From: JAVVEW01 sp032251045
GTDB taxonomy: Bacteria; Pseudomonadota; Gammaproteobacteria; Methylococcales; Methylomonadaceae
NCBI GenBank assembly: GCA_032251045.1
Contig: JAVVEW010000028.1
Span: forward strand, 1-33,438
Length of the DNA: 33,438 nt
Reading direction: 5' to 3'
In this document: positions 19,220-27,549 of the stretch, piece after piece
Numbering within the stretch: position 1 is the first letter of the stretch
Layout: each line of letters starts with the position of its first letter
Translations under genes and position numbers: made by a program
The notes under the pieces: model-generated
Databases searched by the model: none
Told to the model about the DNA's origin: nothing
What the model saw: the letters and a program-made list of their open reading frames with translations, nothing else

Positions 19220-20011
19220 ATGAAGCCCATTTACGTCGATCAACTGCCTGTTTTCAGCCAAAATCTTCTGGCCCTGGCACCAAGGCTATTACCTTATCCG
19301 GCTTGCCGAACCTTGCTGCTGTCGCTGACCCGCCCCAGCCTGCGGGAAAGCTATCTCACCGCCATGCGTCTGGAAGTGCTCTGGCTGGGGCAGCGCTACC
19401 TGAAAAAAAACTTTGTGCATCAGGGCGTAGATCAAATAGACCCTGAGGAAACCTATGTCATCACCAGCCTGCATTACGGGCAATGGGGCATGTATCCGGC
19501 GTCGCTGTATCAGCAAACTGGCATCAGCAGTCAGATGATTATTTCCGGTCGCAATCGTAAACCGAACAGCCGCCCCAGCCATTTCTGGCACCAATTCGGC
19601 CATTTGAAACAAGGGCTTTCCGGCCATCCCGGGCGTTATTCCACGGACCGTTTTTTTCAGCATGTCAGCCAGCTCAAACAAGGCATTAACCAAGTGACCA
19701 TTCTGGATGTACGCGAACAAGGTTTGCAACAAAAGGAACTTGCCACGGATTTTATGGGCGAACCGTTTTATCTGCCTGCCACTGTTCCGCTATTGGCCCG
19801 GCGTGCGCAAGTCAGAATCCTGCCATATCTGGGTTATTATGACTCGGCAACCGGCCAACATCGGGTGCAGTGGTTTGCGCCGGTGTCGCCGGCACCGGAT
19901 AACGCCAAGACCCTGCAAGCCTTGGTTGACTTATTTCAGCCCACCTTTGCCCGTCACCCGGAATTTTATTTTAATGATCTTGCCTGGATGCGCACGCCAT
20001 TTCAAGGTTAG
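19220..20011 (+). CDS. LpxL/HtrB-like lipid acyltransferase homologue with altered active site
   Basis: 263 residues, somewhat shorter than LpxL (about 306). The order of elements fits the lipid A acyltransferase (LABLAT) family: hydrophobic N-terminal part, ITSLHYGQWGMYPASL where the HX4(D/E) motif should be, ISGRNRKP, and LDVREQG followed by FMGEPFYLPATVPLLARRA, equivalent to the family's final conserved block. The expected acidic residue five positions after H85 is Gly (G90). It may use another residue, act on a different acceptor, or be inactive. It is transcribed alone on the plus strand between the acyltransferase pair and the exporter genes. Its TAG stop overlaps the exporter ATPase TAA on the other strand. 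Confidence 0.68.
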   Translation: MKPIYVDQLPVFSQNLLALAPRLLPYPACRTLLLSLTRPSLRESYLTAMRLEVLWLGQRYLKKNFVHQGVDQIDPEETYVITSLHYGQWGMYPASLYQQTGISSQMIISGRNRKPNSRPSHFWHQFGHLKQGLSGHPGRYSTDRFFQHVSQLKQGINQVTILDVREQGLQQKELATDFMGEPFYLPATVPLLARRAQVRILPYLGYYDSATGQHRVQWFAPVSPAPDNAKTLQALVDLFQPTFARHPEFYFNDLAWMRTPFQG

Positions 20012-21183
20012 CCTGATTCGACCAACCCGACCCAGTTCACCGCAGCTCGAATTAACGCCGGTGATTTGACAGGATCGGCATCGATAATCTCGAATTCCAG
20101 GCGATCATAATCGACAATTTCCAGCAAGGTATCGTCCAGCAACCCGGCAAAGCTGATGTAACGGCCCTGCCTTAACGCGCAAGTATCGACTTCTAGCCGG
20201 TAACGATAACGCCCAGGCGTCAGCGGCATCGGCGGTACATTATTCTCCAGCGTGGTTTCGGCAACCAGGCGCATGTTGGTATCGGCCCGGTCGATAGCCA
20301 CGCCAAACGTGTACGTCCCTGCGCGCAACACCTGAAAATCAATCAATAATGCTAACTTTTCGCCACGCTGAAGAATCCTACGGCAATCTGGGATTACGGC
20401 ATGAACATGGCAACCGCCTCCGGCATTTTCAGCCTGACGACTGTTGGTTGTTAACGCTGATTCGGCCATCGAAGCGCTGATATAGCGATCCACCACGGCT
20501 CCGGCCGACCCCAGCTCACGCACACGTCCTTGCTCCAACCACAATGCCTGATCACAGAATTGCATGACATGGTGCATGCTGTGCGAGCAAAACAAAATGG
20601 TGGTACCGCCGCGTTGAATGTCCACCATGCGATCCAGGCATTTTTTCTGAAATTGCCGGTCGCCCACAGCCAAAGCTTCATCGACAATCAGAATGTCAGG
20701 ATCAACCGAGGTCACCAACGCAAACGCCAGCCGCACCACCATGCCGGTGGAATAGGTTTTAATCGGCCGGTCGATAACAGCGGCCAATTCGGCAAACTCA
20801 ACAATACTATCAAAACGCCGCTTCAGTTCATCACGCCCAATGCCCATGACCGTGCCGGCGTAATACAGGTTTTCGCGGCCACTGAATTCCGGGTGGAATC
20901 CTGTGCCCAGCTCCAGAATCGCAGTCAGGCGGCCATGACGTTGCACACGACCTTTAGACGGTGACAAGGTACCGGTAATCAATTTCAACAAGGTACTTTT
21001 GCCAGCGCCATTATCACCAATCACGCCCAGCGCTTGCCCTTGTTCCAAAGCAAACGACACATCGGTCAACGCCCAATGCTGACGATAGCGCGCCCGCCCT
21101 AACAATAACTCCCAAAGCCGCGCTGCCGGACTGGGATAAATACGGTAGTATTTGCTTAAATTCTCGGCAACCAGTTTGCTCAC
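20008..21183 (-). CDS. wzt: Polysaccharide ABC exporter ATP-binding protein (Wzt-like)
   Basis: 391 residues. Walker A GDNGAGKS (56-63), the TagH/Wzt-specific region AILELGTGFHPEFSGREN, signature YSTGM, Walker B ILIVDEAL and switch His in FCSHSMHHV are intact. A C-terminal ~140-residue beta-rich extension (from about residue 255) resembles the Wzt C-terminal domain that binds the glycan's terminal modification. This predicts O-antigen-like polysaccharide export. Start GTG 21183 overlaps the permease TGA as GTGA; a TTG at 21189 is the alternative. Confidence 0.92.
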   Translation of the reverse strand: MSKLVAENLSKYYRIYPSPAARLWELLLGRARYRQHWALTDVSFALEQGQALGVIGDNGAGKSTLLKLITGTLSPSKGRVQRHGRLTAILELGTGFHPEFSGRENLYYAGTVMGIGRDELKRRFDSIVEFAELAAVIDRPIKTYSTGMVVRLAFALVTSVDPDILIVDEALAVGDRQFQKKCLDRMVDIQRGGTTILFCSHSMHHVMQFCDQALWLEQGRVRELGSAGAVVDRYISASMAESALTTNSRQAENAGGGCHVHAVIPDCRRILQRGEKLALLIDFQVLRAGTYTFGVAIDRADTNMRLVAETTLENNVPPMPLTPGRYRYRLEVDTCALRQGRYISFAGLLDDTLLEIVDYDRLEFEIIDADPVKSPALIRAAVNWVGLVESG

Positions 21184-22058
21184 AGCCAATCCGTCAGTTG
21201 ATCACGCGCCCGGGCATAAAGAAAATGCGCTACCAGTATCACCGGCATAAGCCAATACAGCACCTGTAAACAGGTTGCCAGCGGCGGCCAATGACCTTGC
21301 AACAAAATGTGATGATAACCGTCGGCCAGGGCAGAAAAAGGGTTAGCTGGCAACACCCAGGCAAAGGTTTCGGGCACTGAGGTTGTTTGATACAAAACGG
21401 GTGAAAAAAACAGCAAAAAGGGAAACAACGCCTCGACCAGCAAACCAATATCTCGCAATGCCGCCGAAAGGCAGGCAAAACTCAAGGCTAAATAATAGGT
21501 CAACCAAAGTTGCAGCAAAAACCACCCGCCAACATACAGCAAACCGATGATCTGGCCTTGCGCCAGAAACAACCCGGCCAACCACACCAGCTCCACCAAC
21601 AACGCCATGCGCAAGCCCGCCGTCAGCACTGATCGTGCTGGAATCAATTCAAAGGGCAGCTGCGTCTTCTTCAATAAATCGGCATCACGGCTTAACGACA
21701 AGGCACCATCGATCACGCCTTCGGCGAACGCCATCCAGCCGATCAACCCGCTCATCAGATACAATGCATACATGCCGGTGCCAGTTTCAATGCCGATGCG
21801 CGCCGACAGTACCCGGTCGAAAACAAAATAATACGCCGCCGCCATCGCCAAAGGTTTCAGATACAGCCACACGCCACCGAGACTGGCCCCGGCAAAGCCG
21901 GACATCAGGGCGCGTTGCACCATGCCAACCAACAACACCCGATGTCGCCATAACTGGTGCGCTAGCAGTGCTCTCAGCAGCACAAGCCCGAACCCGGGCC
22001 AATATCGAATCAACACAAGCCTGTACTCACGGCGTTTGCAACCCTGAATAAAATTCAT
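21180..22058 (-). CDS. wzm: ABC-2 type polysaccharide exporter permease (Wzm-like)
   Basis: 292 residues with about six membrane segments. The N-terminal amphipathic part leads into MSGFAGASLGGVWLYLKPL, the family's usual segment before the first membrane helix. Later come YLMSGLIGWMAFAEGV and PFLLFFSPVLY ... LPANPFSALADGYHHIL, characteristic of Wzm/KpsM/TagG permeases. Start ATG 22058 has AGGTG seven bases upstream and lies 32 bp inside the parvulin gene; GTG 22016, after the parvulin stop, is an alternative. It pairs with the Wzt-like ATPase. Confidence 0.9.
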   Translation of the reverse strand: MNFIQGCKRREYRLVLIRYWPGFGLVLLRALLAHQLWRHRVLLVGMVQRALMSGFAGASLGGVWLYLKPLAMAAAYYFVFDRVLSARIGIETGTGMYALYLMSGLIGWMAFAEGVIDGALSLSRDADLLKKTQLPFELIPARSVLTAGLRMALLVELVWLAGLFLAQGQIIGLLYVGGWFLLQLWLTYYLALSFACLSAALRDIGLLVEALFPFLLFFSPVLYQTTSVPETFAWVLPANPFSALADGYHHILLQGHWPPLATCLQVLYWLMPVILVAHFLYARARDQLTDWL

Positions 22059-22923
22059 CAAACAGCACCTGCAGCGACGACTTATGTAGCTGCCGCTTGC
22101 CCGAAGCGCGGATGTTATTCAAATACTGCTCTTGCCTGTTCTTTTGATAAGCCTTCAGGGCTTTTTGCAACACATCGTCGCGAACAGCCTCATATTCCGG
22201 CATCACTCCAGGCTTGATTGCATCCAAACGAATCAAATGATAGCCAAACTGCGTTTTGACCGGCTGTGAAAGCTGCCCCGGCTCTTTCAATGCAAACGCC
22301 ACATCTGCAAAAGACGGAACATAACGGCTTTTTGGCCCAAAACCGAGATCACCACCTTTTTGGGCGCTGTTTGGGTCAGCACTTCTGCTTTTCGCCAACG
22401 CTTCAAATTGTTCAGGCGTTTGTCTGAGCTGCTGGTATAACGCCTTAGCCTCAGTTAATGCCTCAGCGTCATCGCTCCCCTCGACACGAATCAGGATGTG
22501 CGATAAACGCCGCTGTTCAGGCTGACTAAACTCGGCTTGATGCAATAGAAAATACTCCTTCGCCAGAATGTCTTGCTGCCCTGCATCAGGAAGTACTTGT
22601 GCCAATTGCGTCATCACCAATTGACCTAATTCCAACTCTCTGGCGCGTTGTAATGCAAACTGCCCTTCTGGAGTCAAATCCAGCGTCTGACTTAAGCTGT
22701 CGGCCGCGATCAGTTTTCGCGTCAGCATGTTTTGGCTCAACTGCTGCAAAGTTTCCAGCGTCGGCTTTTGCCGGATGCCACGGGTGTTCTGTAAATAGGC
22801 GACTTCTTGGCGCACTTCATCGATGGTTACCACTTGATCACCCGACCGGGCGACAATCGTCAAATCATCTGCCGATGCCACATGAAACCACAGCAAAGCT
22901 ATCAAACTTATCCAAAGCGACAT
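22027..22923 (-). CDS. Secreted parvulin-type peptidyl-prolyl isomerase
   Basis: 298 residues. A signal peptide (MSLWISLIALLWFHVASA) is followed by a helical SurA/EpsD-like N-terminal part and one parvulin domain (RRLSHILIRVEG ... KGGDLGFG ... KTQFGYHLIRLD). It would fold envelope proteins in the periplasm. The start at 22923 is supported by GGAGGTG four bases upstream; a longer frame from 22959 would run through the terminator hairpin. It overlaps wzm, which suggests a role in assembling polysaccharide-export proteins, as proposed for EpsD-type isomerases. Confidence 0.9.
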   Translation of the reverse strand: MSLWISLIALLWFHVASADDLTIVARSGDQVVTIDEVRQEVAYLQNTRGIRQKPTLETLQQLSQNMLTRKLIAADSLSQTLDLTPEGQFALQRARELELGQLVMTQLAQVLPDAGQQDILAKEYFLLHQAEFSQPEQRRLSHILIRVEGSDDAEALTEAKALYQQLRQTPEQFEALAKSRSADPNSAQKGGDLGFGPKSRYVPSFADVAFALKEPGQLSQPVKTQFGYHLIRLDAIKPGVMPEYEAVRDDVLQKALKAYQKNRQEQYLNNIRASGKRQLHKSSLQVLFDEFYSGLQTP

Positions 22924-22941
22924 TTTCACCTCCCAGTTACA

Positions 22942-22971
22942 AAAAAAAACCCCGCGCAAGCGCGGGGTTTT
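22942..22971 (-). terminator. Rho-independent terminator of the secreted-protein gene
   Basis: Stem CCCCGCG (22950-22956), loop 22957-22960, stem CGCGGGG (22961-22967), flanked on the minus-strand 3' side by an uninterrupted T run (A run at 22941-22949). It lies 72 bp after the 588-residue protein's stop and just before the parvulin start. Confidence 0.92.
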
Positions 22972-23042
22972 AATGTATTGCTGTCTTATCAGTCAGACAG
23001 TTTCGCGAGTTCCCCTATGCAGGAAGATTTCGCGTATCAGCG

Positions 23043-24809
23043 TTAACCGCCGAATCCACCGACTATTCCAGTTGCAATACATGCGCCTTGATTGTTAGCA
23101 TCGTCACCTGCACCGGCTAAGCAGTCATCCAGGTTAGCAAATTGCGTTGCATCAAATGCGCCACCGTTGTTATTGCCGCCATTGTTTACCTGGCCTACAA
23201 CATCAAATTTAGCACGGCTTGGGAATACTCCACCACGCTCAGTGCCAGTAACGGTATCGATAACTGCGGTAAAGCCAATAACAGGCAAGCCGTTGAAGAC
23301 AACATTGTCACCAGATGTCAACTGGTGTTGACCGGCGTTAGTCAGGTCAATTTGCGCCCAACCATCGGCAAATTCCAGAGGCACGTCTGCTTTGGTCGCA
23401 ATGGCATCTAATGCTTCTGAAGCACTATCAGTATTGTTCAAAGCCAATACGTTGACTTCAAAGCACAGAGTGAAAGCCGGTGCCGGTAAGCCAGGAGAAA
23501 CGCCTACACCTGGGTCAACAGCATTTTTAGCTTCTTCACGATTCCAGAAGTCGAAACCGACATCATGACAAGCCTGACCTGATTGAACAGTTTCGGTTCT
23601 GGTAAAAGGCGCCACGGCAGACACGTCAGAAACATGCAGGTAACGAGTTGGGAAGGTAATCAGCCAGTCCGAGCCAAACGTATCACTAGTGATGTAATCA
23701 GTTTGCAGGGTGTTGGCGACTAGAGAAGCCGATACTGCGTCACGCTTATCGAATTTAGCGTTTGGCGAACCATTGGCGTTGAAAATACCGGTTTTAACAG
23801 CAGGAACACCTGCCAGATCAATGGTGTATTGATCCGCACGCGCACCAGCCGCGACTTCTGCCGTGGTTGGGGTGCTCAAGTCAGGCAAGTCAAAGTTCAA
23901 CGTACCTGCCTGCGCAGGAACGGTCGTACCGTTATCCGCAGTACGGTAGTTAGCGATCGGACGACCTAAGCTGTCAAGACCACCCGCAATCAAAGCATTA
24001 CCGCCTGCGGCAACATCGACAACACCCGTGAATGGCTGGGCATTCTGAGGCCACCAGATCGGGTTAGCCGAGAATTGGTTCAATGCTGTAGCGTTGTATG
24101 GGAAGTAGGTTCCGGAGGCAATATTGAAAATAGCTGCCTGGCCGTACAAACCACCGGTTGGATTATTAAAGCTCTGAGTAATATTAGCGGAGGTGACTGA
24201 ACCTTGATCCAGGATAGCGCCAACACGGTCACCACTGGCCAAACGACCACCGGTAAAAGTTACAGGCACGGAGCAATCAGCAGGCACACCATTTTGGTGA
24301 GTGACTGCGGTAGTGATTGCACCCGGGGGCAGCTCAGCCATCTCGATAATTTCGATATGACCTTCAGACAGACGGTTGGCCACAACAGTAGCGCGATCAG
24401 CCGCCGCCGCTTGGTAATCGCTGTCGATACGTGCAGAACTGAACGCTGCCGCTTCCAGAGCAGAACGCTGAGGAACGGTGCAAGAGGTATCGTTGTTGGT
24501 GCTCAGCTTGACATTATTGCCGTCACGAAATAAAGAGCCAACCCATACATCTTCAGGCGACAGATAAAGCGTAAAGTCGAATACATCTTCACTACCTACG
24601 CCTTCGCGAAAACGGACTTTAACCGCTTTTGCTTGATCAGTCGTGTTAGTCACCGAAACGAATGTGGTATTGCCGTTGTTGACATTGTAGTACGGATACA
24701 ACAGGGCTTGACCTGTGCTGTCCAGACTAACATTAACTGCCTGTGAAGTTACAGGCCCCAAAGTGCATGCAGCTGCTACAGAAGCAGCAATCATGGTTTT
24801 TTTCATCAT
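23043..24809 (-). CDS. Secreted protein of unknown function, 588 residues
   Basis: The start at 24809 (or the adjacent ATG 24806) gives a clear Sec signal peptide (KKTMIAASVAAACTLGPVTSQA) with GAGG upstream; a frame extending to 24875 adds unlikely residues. The mature protein opens with ALLYPYYNVNNGNTTFVSVTN and VFDFTLYLSPEDVW. I associate this N-terminal pattern with uncharacterised secreted proteins of marine and methylotrophic proteobacteria. It is rich in Asn, Thr, Ala and Gly, with scattered Cys and a Gly/Asn-rich spacer before a short Cys-containing tail. No PEP-CTERM, LPXTG or autotransporter barrel is visible. The gene stands alone with a leader of about 95 nt and a strong terminator. 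Confidence 0.75.
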   Translation of the reverse strand: MMKKTMIAASVAAACTLGPVTSQAVNVSLDSTGQALLYPYYNVNNGNTTFVSVTNTTDQAKAVKVRFREGVGSEDVFDFTLYLSPEDVWVGSLFRDGNNVKLSTNNDTSCTVPQRSALEAAAFSSARIDSDYQAAAADRATVVANRLSEGHIEIIEMAELPPGAITTAVTHQNGVPADCSVPVTFTGGRLASGDRVGAILDQGSVTSANITQSFNNPTGGLYGQAAIFNIASGTYFPYNATALNQFSANPIWWPQNAQPFTGVVDVAAGGNALIAGGLDSLGRPIANYRTADNGTTVPAQAGTLNFDLPDLSTPTTAEVAAGARADQYTIDLAGVPAVKTGIFNANGSPNAKFDKRDAVSASLVANTLQTDYITSDTFGSDWLITFPTRYLHVSDVSAVAPFTRTETVQSGQACHDVGFDFWNREEAKNAVDPGVGVSPGLPAPAFTLCFEVNVLALNNTDSASEALDAIATKADVPLEFADGWAQIDLTNAGQHQLTSGDNVVFNGLPVIGFTAVIDTVTGTERGGVFPSRAKFDVVGQVNNGGNNNGGAFDATQFANLDDCLAGAGDDANNQGACIATGIVGGFGG

Positions 24810-24905
24810 CGTACGTTTATCCTCTATGATGTTGACGAAAGAAAAACTTGAACAGGCAAACGGCAAAGAACCCAAGGACTTACCGCCCGCACTAAAGTTT
24901 CCGCT

Positions 24906-24921
24906 TTAAGTATAGACTTAA
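24906..24921 (-). promoter_or_regulatory. Candidate promoter -10 with overlapping inverted repeat
   Basis: Minus strand TATACT lies inside the perfect inverted repeat TTAAGT-N4-ACTTAA (24906-24921), about 100 bp upstream of the secreted-protein start. The -35 is weak (TGGTAA at 17 nt). A symmetric site over the -10 could be an operator. Call by eye only. Confidence 0.4.
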
Positions 24922-25006
24922 TATCCTGTTGTTACCAGAAAAACCCAAGAAATTGTAACCCATTCAAAACTGAAAAATCGGGTTTGAAAACCGCCGTTAT
25001 ATCAAG

Positions 25007-25456
25007 CTATTTTCGGGGTGCCAGCCACCATTGACTATCCAGGAAAATCCATCGATCAGAACGCTGATCCGGGCGCCTTAACTCTACTGAGTAGGGAGGC
25101 ATGGGCTGAATAGTATAGTCCATGCGTACCTTTCCTTCGCAGATTTCTGGCTGACAATCCCAAGACTCAATACTGGCCTGGTGAAATTTGACTTTACCTC
25201 GAAAGCGCTTGGCATAAGCCTCGGCACCCACTTTTTGTCTGAAGCCTGGCGATAAGTACTGATAAGCACCAACATAATCCTGTGCAATCATCAAATCCCA
25301 GTATTCTTGGGCACGCCTTGAGACCACAGCCTCGGCATTATTATTGGTTGGTACATTGGCACAGCCGGCCACACCTAGAACCAAAGCAACAAAGCCTGAT
25401 TGGCTGGCTCTCTTTGTACATTGGCATATCCAGCGACCTGGACATCTTGTCCGCAT
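25007..25456 (-). CDS. Small lipoprotein of unknown function
   Basis: 149 residues. An N-terminal basic stretch and hydrophobic segment end in the lipobox GVAGC, so the mature protein (about 118 residues) should be lipid-anchored. The mature part has AQEYWDLMIAQDYVGAYQYLSPGFR, like the NTF2/DUF4440-type folds that begin with a helix pair, but I cannot place it firmly. A Cys pair in WDCQPEICEG may form a disulfide. A promoter at 25478-25506 puts the transcript start near 25471, ruling out the ATG at 25492 and favouring ATG 25456. Confidence 0.65.
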   Translation of the reverse strand: MRTRCPGRWICQCTKRASQSGFVALVLGVAGCANVPTNNNAEAVVSRRAQEYWDLMIAQDYVGAYQYLSPGFRQKVGAEAYAKRFRGKVKFHQASIESWDCQPEICEGKVRMDYTIQPMPPYSVELRRPDQRSDRWIFLDSQWWLAPRK

Positions 25457-25477
25457 CTTAAACGCATCCTTGAAAGC

Positions 25478-25506
25478 AGTATAATCAATCATCTGTAAAA
25501 TGTGAA
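25478..25506 (-). promoter_or_regulatory. Promoter of the small lipoprotein gene
   Basis: Minus strand TTCACA (25501-25506), 17-nt spacer, TATACT (25478-25483): five of six matches in each box to the sigma-70 consensus. The implied leader is only about 15 nt. Confidence 0.6.
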
Positions 25507-25649
25507 GCGTACTTACAACATTCTGTTAAATATTTACAACAACAGCCCAAAAACCAAGGCATTCCTGATGTGCAACGGCGGCAATGCCGTAACCTGCCAC
25601 GGCACCCAAACCGGAAAATTCTTGACTATAAGGTCAAAGCCGTTGGTGA

Positions 25650-26492
25650 TCAAGCCCGCTCACCTGAGCCATCTGCCTGACCATGCCATCGCACCAGCAC
25701 TTCGCCCCGACCCAGCTCGGCCATGTCGCCGGCATAGCGGCGGACGCGGTTAAAAGCGTTCTCTGTTTGGGAAAAACGACCCGGCAATGCTTGGAAAGAG
25801 GTAAACAGCATCGGCAAAAAGCTTAAGGTATGCGCGCCGCAGTCGTTGAAATTACCGGTCAGTTCAGGCGACTGCCAAAGTAGCAAGGTGCCCCGACGCA
25901 TGGCGAAGCCGGGATACGCGCCAACCTTACCCATGACGGCAATAGTGCCGGCAATCATGCGTGCCCCCAGGTAAGCGCCGGCGTCACCTTCGATCAGTAT
26001 CCGACCCCGGCGCAGGTGGTCACCGGCGCGATCACCGACATTGCCTTTAACCAGCACGGTACCGCCTTTCATACCGGCTTTGTTGCCCGGCAGAGCCGCA
26101 CCGAGAAAATCACCGGCATTGCCGTCAATCACGATCAAACCGTTTTTCAGCTCGCAGGCCGCATACAGACCGACATCGCCGGATACCTGGATTTCACCAC
26201 CTTGCATGTGTTGGCCCAGATAAGCGCCGGCATCGCCGTTGACGATGATTTTGCCCTGACTCATGCCCTGGCCGATAAAATCCAGCCGGTCATGCCCGGT
26301 GACAACCATATTAAGCGCATCGTCGCCGGCCACGTCAAACCACGCCGCTACCGGCTGTTCGGTGTTACCGCAGCGCAAAGGCAATGCGTTGATCTGCTCA
26401 ATGCTTAAACCCTGGAGCCGATCGGGCGTCAATGGCGACACATCCAACCGCTGCCGGGGTGTTTGTTTGAGGGTGAAAGTTAACGCGCTCAT
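25650..26492 (-). CDS. fhcC: Formyltransferase/hydrolase complex subunit C
   Basis: 280 residues. The central region (about 70-200) consists of repeats of the form GxxGxxxGxxMxxG (GDAGAYLGQHMQGG, GNVGDRAGDHLRRG and others). These build the beta-helix shared with the C-terminal domain of glutamate synthase and with FmdC/FwdC. In methylotrophs FhcC is part of the FhcABCD complex that moves the formyl group from tetrahydromethanopterin to methanofuran and releases formate. Start ATG 26492 overlaps the fhcD stop by 4 bp. No terminator is evident downstream. Confidence 0.93.
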   Translation of the reverse strand: MSALTFTLKQTPRQRLDVSPLTPDRLQGLSIEQINALPLRCGNTEQPVAAWFDVAGDDALNMVVTGHDRLDFIGQGMSQGKIIVNGDAGAYLGQHMQGGEIQVSGDVGLYAACELKNGLIVIDGNAGDFLGAALPGNKAGMKGGTVLVKGNVGDRAGDHLRRGRILIEGDAGAYLGARMIAGTIAVMGKVGAYPGFAMRRGTLLLWQSPELTGNFNDCGAHTLSFLPMLFTSFQALPGRFSQTENAFNRVRRYAGDMAELGRGEVLVRWHGQADGSGERA

Positions 26493-27385
26493 GCCATGAT
26501 CTCGTGCAGGTGAAAATGATACGGGCCCAGCTTACCGCCGTAATTACCAGCGCTGATGCGGCGGATGCCGGCTTGCGCGCCCAGTTTGCAGACCGCGTCG
26601 ATACCGGCGCGCATGGCACGGTCAATGGCCTCTTTGCTCAGGCCGTCGATGACAATTTCCATCACCGATTCAATCTCAGGCGACAGCTCGGTGTTGCTCA
26701 TGCCTTTCAGCGTTGGGCAGAAGGCATCGTTGGTGGACGCGCCCAGAGCCTTGTATTTGGAGCCAACTTTGGAGCCGGAACGCACCACGCCACCGGGAAA
26801 CGGCATGATTACATCGGGCAATTTACGCATCGCGGCAATGGCCGCTTCGCAGGCGGCCAGAGCCGCCGGTTGCGAGGTGGCCAAAACCAGAAAATTACCG
26901 CCGCCGACCGCTTCGACCTGGCCGGTGGTAGCTTCGGTAAGAAACTCACCATCCATCACCGGCACCCGCCAGTAGCGGCGGCCATTGATGACTTTCGATA
27001 CCTGAAAGCCATCGCCGAAAAAGCGTAAGTTTTTACCCAGCGGGATTTGCTTTTCCGATTCAATACCGGCAAATAAGGCGGAGGTGGGCGCAGTCAGCAC
27101 ACATTGCCCGGCTCGGGTTTCCAGTTGTTTGGCCAGTCCTTTACCGCCCATGGCGAACAGCAATACCGAAATGCCGGGGCGGCCGTCTGGGGTTTCCTCT
27201 GGCGGCACCAGGCGCTCAATGCCCGCCTCGCAGCCGCAGGCGATCACCGAGGTGGCAAAGCCGGTCATGGCCGCAGCGGCGTTCATTGCCCAGGTTTCAT
27301 TCTGAGCAGTGATGATGGCGCGCGTGGCTTTCATCGGGAACGCTTCAGCAAAGGTGTCGTCGATCGAGACGCCGTTAATCATCAT
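26489..27385 (-). CDS. fhcD: Formylmethanofuran--tetrahydromethanopterin N-formyltransferase (FhcD)
   Basis: 298 residues (297 if the second ATG, 27382, is used). INGVSIDDTFAEAFPMKATR, ACGCEAGIER, PDGRPG, MDGEFLTE and PFPGGVVRSGSKVGSKYK are strongly conserved in the Ftr/FhcD family. It transfers the formyl group between H4MPT and methanofuran in the cytoplasm and works as a subunit of the Fhc complex. This gene is the best evidence that the organism uses the H4MPT C1 pathway. The next upstream gene encodes an unrelated lipoprotein, so fhcA and fhcB must lie elsewhere. Confidence 0.96.
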   Translation of the reverse strand: MMINGVSIDDTFAEAFPMKATRAIITAQNETWAMNAAAAMTGFATSVIACGCEAGIERLVPPEETPDGRPGISVLLFAMGGKGLAKQLETRAGQCVLTAPTSALFAGIESEKQIPLGKNLRFFGDGFQVSKVINGRRYWRVPVMDGEFLTEATTGQVEAVGGGNFLVLATSQPAALAACEAAIAAMRKLPDVIMPFPGGVVRSGSKVGSKYKALGASTNDAFCPTLKGMSNTELSPEIESVMEIVIDGLSKEAIDRAMRAGIDAVCKLGAQAGIRRISAGNYGGKLGPYHFHLHEIMA

Positions 27386-27416
27386 AACGTTGAGTCGTGG
27401 TTAAGGTTGTGTTCGC

Positions 27417-27454
27417 GTCAACGCACTGCGTCGTTGACCAAGCGCAATACTATA
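27417..27454 (-). promoter_or_regulatory. fhcDC promoter and inverted repeat in its leader
   Basis: Minus strand extended -10 TG-T-TATAGT (hexamer 27449-27454) without a good -35. Immediately downstream is a perfect 7-bp inverted repeat GTCAACG/CGTTGAC (27417-27423 with 27432-27438) enclosing ACGCA/TGCGT symmetry. The position, from about +4 to +25, suits an operator or a leader hairpin. Confidence 0.45.
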
Positions 27455-27478
27455 ACATGCCCAATCATTTTGCCTGAA

Positions 27479-27525
27479 ACATACCTCACATCGGCAAAGA
27501 CTTAAAGGCGCCTGGGTATTCGGCA
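27479..27525 (+). repeat. Short dispersed-repeat copy (second copy near 7801)
   Basis: ATACCT followed by ACATCGGCAAAGACTT and then GG..GCC.GGGT.TTCGGC parallels the segment at 7804-7855 (ATACCT, ACATCGGCTAAGGACTT, GCC.GGGT.TTCGGC). A shorter match, CGGCAAAGACTTCAAG, lies at 32412-32427. Similarity judged by eye. Confidence 0.4.
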
Positions 27526-27549
27526 CGGGCTTTGCCAGCAGAACATTAG

